From: an uncultured bacterium
GTDB taxonomy: Bacteria; Verrucomicrobiota; Lentisphaeria; Victivallales; UBA1829
NCBI GenBank assembly: GCA_900549045.1
Contig: URNE01000074.1
Location: 1 to 8,682, forward strand
Length of the DNA: 8,682 nucleotides
Direction of reading: 5' to 3'
The notes below the pieces were generated by a model. The model did no database searches. It was given only the letters and a program-made list of their open reading frames with translations, and had not been told where the DNA came from. The position numbers and the translations under genes are program-made. This document shows, piece by piece, positions 1 to 5,265 of the stretch. Position 1 is the first letter of the stretch. Every line of letters starts with the position of its first letter.

Positions 1-1
1 C

Positions 2-445
2 AATCTTCAGGATTCTTTCCGCGGGGAGCCCATCGAAATTCAGGAGCTTGAGATGCTTTCCGGGGAAACGGAGGTTCTTCTCCGCAGCGATTCCGGTCTT
101 CCGCTTCTTCTGCGCACGGAGTGCGGAACAGGCGCGTTCTTTTACTTTGCCGCCGCGCTCTGGAATGAACTTTTCCCGCATGGACGGCATGTCTGCGCGG
201 ACGCCTTCTGGGAACGGCTCGGCGGTTTTGCCCCGATGAAATCAAGCGTTCCGACGGCATTCGCTTCCGGCGCGGAATACGATTACGTTCTTGTCGCGAA
301 TCCGGAAGGCGCGACGGAGTGCGTCATCGAAACGGAGCGTTCCGCCGAACTCATCTTCGGACGCGGCACGCTTATCCGGCAAAACGGGAAAATCAAACTT
401 GCGGATGCGCGGCATGCAATTCTGCGGATGGAGAAAATCAAATGA
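2..445 (+). CDS. C-terminal part of an unrecognised protein (5' end outside window)
   Basis: The reading frame is open from the first full codon at position 2 to the TGA at 443-445, so this is the last 147 residues of a longer protein that begins left of the window. An in-frame ATG at 53 has no Shine-Dalgarno and sits in the middle of continuous coding sequence, so I do not take it as the start. The visible part begins with alternating strands, then has a stretch like 'G-PLLLRTECGTGAFFYFA', and ends in a beta-rich tail (VIETERSAELIFGRGTLI). A 'let the active residue be replaced by a glycine-rich turn, then a small beta-sandwich' ending is seen in many glycoside hydrolases, for example the trimerisation plus beta-sandwich end of GH42-type enzymes. 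That resemblance is weak and I do not assign a function. Its stop overlaps the PMI start (ATGA, 442-445), so it is the upstream partner in a translationally coupled operon and probably acts in sugar metabolism. Confidence 0.75.
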   Translation, partial: NLQDSFRGEPIEIQELEMLSGETEVLLRSDSGLPLLLRTECGTGAFFYFAAALWNELFPHGRHVCADAFWERLGGFAPMKSSVPTAFASGAEYDYVLVANPEGATECVIETERSAELIFGRGTLIRQNGKIKLADARHAILRMEKIK

Positions 446-1515
446 ACTGTGCGGACTTCTACCGTCTCGCCCCGAACCGCGTGTGGCGGACCTATCTCGG
501 CGGAGCGACACTGGACGCGATTTACGGAAAACCGGCTCCCGCCGACTCGCATTTCCCCGAAGACTGGATTCTTTCGACCACCCGCGCGGTGAATGCCGGG
601 CGGGAATCCGTGCTGGAAGGGGTCTCCAGAGTCGTTACGGAATCCGGTGAACTCTTGGTGACGGAGCTTCTCGACCGTTTCCCGGAGGAGATTCTCGGCA
701 CTGCGCATCTGGCGAAGTTCGGGAAACAGACCGGGTTCCTGCTGAAATACCTGGATTCCGCAATCCGTCTGCACCTGCAGTGTCATCCGTCAATTCCCTT
801 CGCGCGGAAACATCTGCATTCCAAGTGCGGCAAGAGCGAGGGGTATTACATTCTCGGCGTGCGCCCCGGATGCGAAGGATATATCTATCTCGGCTTCCAG
901 AATCCGCCGTCTCCGGAGGAGCTGCGCCGGATGATTGCGGAGCAGGATATTGCGGCTCTGCTTTCCTGTTTTGAGAAAATCCCGGTGCGGCCGGGCGACG
1001 CCTTTTACGTTCCGGGCGGTTTCCCTCATGCGATCGGCGAGGGCGTTTTCATGATCGAAATGATGGAGCCGACCGACTTTGCCGTGCGCATTGAATTCGA
1101 GCGCGGCGGTTATGTCCTTCCCGAAAGCGCGCGTTTCATGAACCGCGGAATCAATTTCGCCGTTTCGATGTTCGACTTCAAACGGCGTTCCGTTGAGACG
1201 ATCCGCAGGGAACAGTTCGCGGTTCCGCTTCCGCTCCCCATAGAGGGGGAGGCGGAGCGCCGGTCCCTGTTCGACAAACGGTATACGCACTGCTTCCGCG
1301 CGGAGCGACTGCTTGTTCACGGCAGAGCTTCACTCCGGCAGAAAGGTCTGCGCGTCCTGATTGCGACAAACGGTTCAGGCGAACTTGAAATCAACGGAAA
1401 ATGCTGTAAATTATCCGCATATGACAGGATTCTCATTCCCGCGAAAACGGAAGAAATACGGTTTCATTCGGAAGAGCGGCTGGAACTCATCGCGGCACGG
1501 CCGCCGGAGGTTTGA
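442..1515 (+). CDS. manA: Mannose-6-phosphate isomerase, class I (zinc cupin)
   Basis: Interconverts mannose-6-phosphate and fructose-6-phosphate in the cytoplasm, linking mannose use or mannosylation precursors to glycolysis. The 357-residue length suits the shorter class I enzymes. The N-terminus has the family pattern 'NRVWRTYLGG' (residues 12-21), then 'FPEDWI' and 'STTRAVNAGRE'. The zinc-binding cupin residues are visible: Q113 and H115 in 'LQCHP', E133 in 'KSEGYYIL', and H196 in 'GGFPHAIG'. A second, degenerate cupin follows at about residues 285-355. The frame is open well upstream, but the start is the ATG at 442: it lies 8 nt after a GGAG (430-433), overlaps the preceding stop, and begins just before the conserved N-terminal motif. 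The last codons carry the GGAGG that serves the next gene. No key residue is missing. Family assignment is firm; the physiological substrate could be another sugar phosphate. Confidence 0.92.
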   Translation: MNCADFYRLAPNRVWRTYLGGATLDAIYGKPAPADSHFPEDWILSTTRAVNAGRESVLEGVSRVVTESGELLVTELLDRFPEEILGTAHLAKFGKQTGFLLKYLDSAIRLHLQCHPSIPFARKHLHSKCGKSEGYYILGVRPGCEGYIYLGFQNPPSPEELRRMIAEQDIAALLSCFEKIPVRPGDAFYVPGGFPHAIGEGVFMIEMMEPTDFAVRIEFERGGYVLPESARFMNRGINFAVSMFDFKRRSVETIRREQFAVPLPLPIEGEAERRSLFDKRYTHCFRAERLLVHGRASLRQKGLRVLIATNGSGELEINGKCCKLSAYDRILIPAKTEEIRFHSEERLELIAARPPEV

Positions 1516-1517
1516 AC

Positions 1518-2414
1518 ATGTCGAAAATCATTGACGTCGCCGCAATTCATTTCAATGTCAGCGAGCGAGGAGACCAGGGACGCGACGAGGCGTTCCGTCA
1601 GTTCCGCGAGGCGGAAAAACGGCTCGACGGAACCGGAGTCGACCTTGTGGTCACCTGCGAAGGCATGTCAAGTCTCGGGCAGACAGCGGATCAGGCGGAA
1701 AGCTTTGAAGAACCCGGCGAACTGCTCTCGATGTACCGCGATTTTTCCCTTCGCAACCGCTGTACGACTGCGGGCGCGGTGAAACTCCGGATCGCGGATA
1801 AAATTTTCAATGCGCTGGCGTTTATCGGACCCGACGGCGCGTTTCTCGGTCATTATGCGAAAGCATATCCGACACCGCGCGAACTGGAAAATGGGATTTC
1901 CCCCGGTCCCGGCGCGGTCGTGGTTGACACGCCTGCCGGAAGACTCGGCGGAATGATCTGCTACGATCTCAACTTCGATGCTCTTGCGGAGCAGTATCGC
2001 GCGCTTTTGCCGGACATTCTCTGTTTTTCGAGTATGTTCCACGGCGATCACCTTCAGACAAGCCGGGCGTACTGCGCCCGCTCATTTTTCGTCGGTGCGG
2101 TCAAGGACGCCTGCAGTTCGGTTGTCGATCCGCTCGGACGCGAACTTTCGGAGAGCTGTTACTACAACCGGATCGCCCGTGCGCGCATCAACCTCGACCG
2201 TTTCATCATGCATCAGGATGAGAACATCGAAAAGTTTCCGGACATCCGCCGCAAGTACGGAAAGGAGATTCTGATTGATACGAATTCTCGTCTCGGAGTC
2301 TCTCTGCTTTACAGCTGTGTTCCGGACCGCACGGCGGAAGAGGTCGCGCGGGAATTCGGACTCGTTCCGCTGGATGATCTGCTGAACCGGTCCGCGGAAC
2401 TTGCGGGAAAGTGA
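1518..2414 (+). CDS. Carbon-nitrogen hydrolase (nitrilase superfamily amidohydrolase)
   Basis: Hydrolyses a C-N bond (amide, carbamoyl or nitrile) through a cysteine thioester; the substrate is unknown. The 298-residue protein shows the superfamily triad in order: E48 in 'VVTCEGM', K115 in 'GHYAKAYPT', and the nucleophile C148 in 'GGMICYDLNF'. The acidic 'RELENG' (121-126) just after the lysine could supply the second glutamate found in many members. Length is normal and there is no signal peptide, so it is cytoplasmic. I chose the ATG at 1518: GGAGG at 1506-1510 is 7 nt upstream. A TTG two codons earlier (1512) is too close to that site and overlaps the PMI stop. The gap to PMI is 2 nt, so the two are translated together. 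The sequence 'YPTPRELENG' differs from the better known ureidopropionase and omega-amidase signatures, so I give no narrower name. No convincing terminator follows; the next bases are transporter debris. Confidence 0.88.
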   Translation: MSKIIDVAAIHFNVSERGDQGRDEAFRQFREAEKRLDGTGVDLVVTCEGMSSLGQTADQAESFEEPGELLSMYRDFSLRNRCTTAGAVKLRIADKIFNALAFIGPDGAFLGHYAKAYPTPRELENGISPGPGAVVVDTPAGRLGGMICYDLNFDALAEQYRALLPDILCFSSMFHGDHLQTSRAYCARSFFVGAVKDACSSVVDPLGRELSESCYYNRIARARINLDRFIMHQDENIEKFPDIRRKYGKEILIDTNSRLGVSLLYSCVPDRTAEEVAREFGLVPLDDLLNRSAELAGK

Positions 2415-2422
2415 CTTGATAA

Positions 2423-2808
2423 ACCGGAAACGGTTCGGCGGGGAAAGCCGGTTTTACGACGGCGCTGTATATTGTCATGGTTCCGGCGGCCGGCCTCTTT
2501 TTCCGCCGCCCCCCAGACTGCTGTGGTGCGGAGCAGCAGCCTCCCTTGCCGGATCCTATCTGCTGAATGTTCCGGAAGGAGGAATCCAAAAAGGAGATTT
2601 CCTTCTTTTGATTTGTGCGTTCATGTATGCGATGCACATTCTGACGATCGATTATTTCGCGCCGAAAACGGACTGTGTCCGCATGGCATGCCTTCAGTTT
2701 CTCGGATGCGGCGTTCTGAGCACGGTCCTTTCGCTGATTCTCGGAGAATCCCGGGCGATTTCGGGACTGTGCGCGGTTGCGGTTCCGCTGCTCTATTGCG
2801 GTGTCGCC
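2423..2808 (+). pseudogene. Central fragment of an EamA/DMT-family transporter, frameshifted
   Basis: Two frames together give the middle of an EamA-type (drug/metabolite transporter) membrane protein. Frame 2 (from about 2423) reads 'SAGKAGFTTALYIVMVPAAG', the typical end of the first EamA half. At the C6 run 2509-2514 the homology passes to frame 1. There it reads 'LLWCGAAASLAGSYLLNV', then 'GDFLLLICAFMYAMHIL', and on to 'LLYCGV' near 2805, where the family would continue with a Ser-Gly-Ala-Tyr helix. About 125 of the usual 300 residues survive. The N-terminal third and the last helices are gone, and no start codon is in place. It begins about 8 nt after the nitrilase stop and ends where the antisense ATPase remnant begins. 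A continuous frame-1 ORF (2401-2859) covers most of it, but that ORF starts inside the nitrilase gene and runs into the ATPase debris, so it is not a gene. The assignment rests on motif recognition, not a database search. Confidence 0.75.
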
Positions 2809-3078
2809 GAAATTGAAGTGAAGAACCGGATATTTTTCCAGTCGTGCGGTTTATCGTAAACGGCAAGTCCTTTGAACAGTTCTTTGCGTCCTTCAAAGAA
2901 TGCTTTCAAGATGGAGACTGTCAGCGATTTTCCGAAGCGGCGCGGACGTGAGAGGAAAAAGCCGGAGCGTTTCTGCTGGAACAGTTTCCAGATATACTCC
3001 GTCTTGTCTGCATACATACAGAAAGTTATCCTGTATCAGATTTTCAAAGCTGAAAACATAGCTTGTCAGTTCTTTCAT
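2804..3078 (-). pseudogene. N-terminal remnant of AAA-ATPase-like protein (PF09820/DUF1703 type)
   Basis: Read on the minus strand, the ATG at 3076-3078 opens 'MKELTSYVFSFENLIQDNFLY'. The reading then shifts frame to 'DKTEYIWKLFQQ', 'GFFLSRPRRFGKSLTVS' and 'FFEGRKELFKGLAVYDKP'. It shifts again to 'YPVLHFNFG'. Joined, these match the start of the AAA-ATPase-like family (PF09820), whose intact members are about 500-580 residues and end in a PD-(D/E)XK-like nuclease domain. 'SRPRRFGKSLTVS' is the Walker A-like loop. The first shift coincides with a tandem TATG duplication (revcomp of 3011-3018 region); removing one copy restores 'NFLYADKTEY'. The second lies in an A5 run (2833-2837); one extra A would give 'DWKKYPVLHF'. 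The net effect returns to the original frame. About 90 residues remain and the C-terminus is lost at the junction with the transporter fragment. No good Shine-Dalgarno precedes the start. It is not functional as it stands. Confidence 0.8.
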
Positions 3079-3102
3079 CGTCCAGCTGCTTGTTTTATTG
3101 AA

Positions 3103-3130
3103 ACCATACAGCGGATTTTCCGTTTGTCAA
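3103..3130 (-). promoter_or_regulatory. Possible leftover promoter of the ATPase remnant
   Basis: On the minus strand a perfect TTGACA (forward 3125-3130) lies 16 nt from a weaker TATGGT (forward 3103-3108). It is about 25 nt upstream of the remnant's ATG. The position fits the original 5' end of that gene. The -10 matches only partly, so the call is tentative. Confidence 0.33.
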
Positions 3131-3145
3131 GCTTCTGCGGGGAGA

Positions 3146-3169
3146 AAGCCCTCCCGGGCGGAAGGGCTT
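3146..3169 (-). terminator. Possible weak terminator after the phosphoesterase gene
   Basis: AAGCCCT (3146-3152) pairs perfectly with AGGGCTT (3163-3169) and can extend by a CC/GG pair past a bulged base. It lies about 20 nt beyond the minus-strand stop at 3188. On the minus strand it is followed only by TTTCTCC, so the U-tract is poor. It could be a weak or factor-assisted terminator, or simply a hairpin. Confidence 0.35.
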
Positions 3170-3187
3170 CGGATTGAGCGGAAACGG

Positions 3188-4933
3188 TTACTTCTTTACT
3201 GTATCGAAATGCGGCAGGGAGAGGAGCTCTTTCACCCGACCGTCATTCATGATTTCAAATTTTTCCAGACATGTGCCGTCCGGACGGAAGGACTGAACGG
3301 TCAGTTTCTCCGGGGTGACGTCGACTCGGAAGACCGAGGCGGCAAACGGGGTTTCCGCTTCGGGCCCGAGTCCGGCGACGACCGGAAACGGATAGTTCTT
3401 TCCGTCGCTCGGAGCCTTCGTCTGCGGCGGGACCAGCGCGGCGGCCTGCGTCGTGCCCGGAATCGTGCGGGTGTAGGCGTGCGTGTGTCCGGTGAGCATC
3501 AGGGCGACCGGGGCGTCGGACTTGCGGCCGCGGTAATACGGAGCGATCATGGAAGCGGTCATGCGCGTGATGCTTTCTTCAAATCCGCCGACGGAGAACG
3601 GGGCGGAATGCGCAATGACAATCCGGTGTTTTGCATTCTTCCATGCGGGGGAATCCATAACCTGTTTCACAAACGCCTGCTGTTTTGCAGCGAAGGCGGC
3701 GGGAAGCGTGTATTCCGCGCGTTCCGATTTCCAGTTCCCGAGCGCGTAGCTGTCAAGACGCAGAAACGCTGTGCTGCCGAACCGGAAGAAGCCGTAGGTT
3801 TTGCCCTCCGGAGTGCCGCAGCATTCGATGTAACGTTCTGTGTCGCCGAGAAACTCATGGTTGCCGCGGATCCAAATGAGCGGACGCGCGGAGCCTCCGT
3901 TTTCCGCATTCAGTTTCCAAACGGTGTTCAGCAGAGAATCTATGGAGAAACTGCTGCCGATGTCGCCGCCGAGGAGAACGAAATCGCAGGTTTCCACGCC
4001 GCCGGCTTTCAGCAGAGCGGAGAAAATTTCATTCTGTTTTTCCGGAACGAACTGCAGATCGGCGGTGAAGAGAAAACTGAAGCGCTCTTTTTTCTCATCC
4101 GGAGCGGTAAAAGTGTAAATTTCACCTTTTCGCGGATAGACAAGGTCTTTCGGTTTCGCGGGATCCAGCATGACAATGCGGTATTCATACTGCGCGCCGG
4201 GTGTAAGGTTTTCGAGTTCGACGGTATGGAAACTGCGGCGCTGAATCAGCTCTTCCACGGCATCCCAGGCGGTCTGCCACGGTTCCGTGCCTTTCGTGCG
4301 GTATTCCACGCCCGCTCCGCAGTTGCCGAGAGAGGTGAAGCGGACCGTCATGCGCCCGGGACCGGGATTGTCGAGCCAGGGGCCGACCGCGATTTCCGGA
4401 ACATCGGGAAGCCGGAACGGAACTTTGGCGCATGCGAAACTCCAGGTGTAGGAGCCGCGTCCGGTGTGGATTGCGAGCAGGTTTTCGCCCCGCTTCACAG
4501 GAATGAAGAACGGGTGGTTGGAGGGCTGGTAGGAGCTGTCGCCGTTGCCGTCCTTCATGGTGCTGGAGCAGAGCGTGCCGTTGACGTAAGCTTCAAAGTA
4601 CCAGTCACAGCCGATTCCGATTTCCGCAATGCCGTCAGCGGGAGAGGTGATGGTGCAATAGAGCACGGCATGACTTTTCAGGTCTCCGGTTTTTCCCGCG
4701 ACGGTGTCGAGGTCGATTTTGCTGTCTTTGAGACGGAACGTTTTGCCTTCCGCACGGGCGTTCTGCCAGCCCTCTTCGGGCATTCCTTCGCGGAACGTCC
4801 AGTCCTGCGCGAGGGTGACGGGCTGGAGCTTTTCCGCATTGAGAGCAAAGATTTCCGGCAAATGGTCATCCTGCCAGACCGCGAACACCGTTGCCGTAAG
4901 GAGCGAAAGCGCTCCGCAGAGAATTTTTTTCAT
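3188..4933 (-). CDS. Secreted calcineurin-like metallophosphoesterase with sugar-binding-like and Fn3-like front domains
   Basis: A 581-residue exported enzyme of the calcineurin-like (purple acid phosphatase-like) family, expected to hydrolyse phosphoesters with a two-metal centre. Residues 1-18 (MKKILCGALSLLTATVFA) form a signal peptide. Residues about 40-175 look like a galactose-binding-type beta-sandwich ('CDWYFEAYVNGTL', 'KRGENLLAIH'). Residues about 180-278 resemble the Fn3-like domain of purple acid phosphatases ('ELENLTPGAQYEYRI'). The catalytic domain follows with D292, D324 ('GGDIGS'), N358-H359 ('IRGNHEF'), H442 ('IAHSAPF') and H483/H485 ('TGHTHAY'). The first motif, normally D-x-H, reads D-L-Q (292-294). 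This fits the purple acid phosphatase branch, where that site departs from D-x-H, better than the classical one. The start is supported by AGAAAGG 7 nt upstream and by the signal peptide. It is monocistronic. No lipobox is evident, so it is periplasmic or released. Family is firm; substrate unknown. Confidence 0.9.
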   Translation of the reverse strand: MKKILCGALSLLTATVFAVWQDDHLPEIFALNAEKLQPVTLAQDWTFREGMPEEGWQNARAEGKTFRLKDSKIDLDTVAGKTGDLKSHAVLYCTITSPADGIAEIGIGCDWYFEAYVNGTLCSSTMKDGNGDSSYQPSNHPFFIPVKRGENLLAIHTGRGSYTWSFACAKVPFRLPDVPEIAVGPWLDNPGPGRMTVRFTSLGNCGAGVEYRTKGTEPWQTAWDAVEELIQRRSFHTVELENLTPGAQYEYRIVMLDPAKPKDLVYPRKGEIYTFTAPDEKKERFSFLFTADLQFVPEKQNEIFSALLKAGGVETCDFVLLGGDIGSSFSIDSLLNTVWKLNAENGGSARPLIWIRGNHEFLGDTERYIECCGTPEGKTYGFFRFGSTAFLRLDSYALGNWKSERAEYTLPAAFAAKQQAFVKQVMDSPAWKNAKHRIVIAHSAPFSVGGFEESITRMTASMIAPYYRGRKSDAPVALMLTGHTHAYTRTIPGTTQAAALVPPQTKAPSDGKNYPFPVVAGLGPEAETPFAASVFRVDVTPEKLTVQSFRPDGTCLEKFEIMNDGRVKELLSLPHFDTVKK

Positions 4934-4960
4934 TCGTATGCCTTTCTGTTTTTATTGAAA

Positions 4961-4966
4961 ATCATA
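4961..4966 (-). promoter_or_regulatory. Likely -10 element for the phosphoesterase gene
   Basis: On the minus strand TATGAT (forward 4961-4966) sits about 28 nt upstream of the phosphoesterase ATG in a locally AT-rich patch. A TTGTCT lies further upstream, but the spacing is 19 nt, which is long, so the -35 is unclear. Confidence 0.35.
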
Positions 4967-5062
4967 AGATAATCTAACATCAGTCAGACAAAAAGCAAAT
5001 GGAGATGTCGTGAGACGGCAGCCGGATTCAGCGGTATTCCGGGATAGGGAGAAAACGGACAT

Positions 5063-5194
5063 TTATGCGGGGGAGTCTCTGATTTGTGCAACGCTTTTCA
5101 GCTGGACAACCTCCTGCGGGCAGTAGAAGATTTTCTCGTCGAGATGTTCCCTTTTTGCAATTTCCGCGGCGCGGCGGGATGACCTCTTTTTCAT
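5063..5194 (-). CDS. Doubtful 43-residue ORF in the intergenic region
   Basis: Between the phosphoesterase gene and the DUF4965 gene there is an ATG (minus strand, 5192-5194) opening 43 codons to a TAA at 5063-5065. An in-frame stop lies two codons upstream, so this is the only start. The peptide begins very basic (MKKRSSRRAAEIAKREH) and ends in 'EVVQLKSVAQIRDSPA'. There is no proper Shine-Dalgarno, no recognisable domain and no membrane segment. Codon choice looks like that of neighbouring genes, so it may be the tail of a decayed gene or a small protein. It starts about 20 nt after the terminator that closes the DUF4965 gene, so it would need its own promoter. The rest of 4934-5265 shows nothing but the promoter and terminator noted separately. 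Confidence 0.2.
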   Translation of the reverse strand: MKKRSSRRAAEIAKREHLDEKIFYCPQEVVQLKSVAQIRDSPA

Positions 5195-5217
5195 GTTTCA
5201 GTTCCACAACATTTATG

Positions 5218-5253
5218 AAAAAGAGCGGCGGCCGAAGAGGAAAACGGCCGCCG
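5218..5253 (-). terminator. Strong intrinsic terminator of the DUF4965 gene
   Basis: CGGCGGCCG (5226-5234) pairs perfectly with CGGCCGCCG (5245-5253) around a 10-nt purine-rich loop. On the minus strand this 9-bp GC stem is followed by CTCTTTTTC, giving a T5 tract. It lies 12 nt past the stop of the DUF4965 gene, exactly where a terminator is expected. Confidence 0.82.
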
Positions 5254-5265
5254 TTGGCAAGAAAA

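Noticed and set aside
319..441. Longer N-terminus for the isomerase (398 residues)
   Set aside because: The extra 41 residues are Arg- and Cys-rich, overlap the upstream gene's coding frame and lack a ribosome site; the ATG at 442 has both site and family motif.
2421..2455. Hairpin AAACCGG/CCGGTTT and inner AACCG-GAAA-CGGTT as a terminator of the nitrilase operon
   Set aside because: The stems are real, but no T-tract follows on the plus strand, and the bases also encode the conserved Ser-Ala-Gly-Lys-Ala-Gly segment of the transporter remnant.
3098..4972. 624-codon ORF on the plus strand
   Set aside because: It is antisense to the phosphoesterase gene, whose signal peptide and metal motifs are unambiguous. 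The antisense translation is a low-complexity mix of Arg, Glu, Phe and Gly typical of a GC-rich shadow frame.
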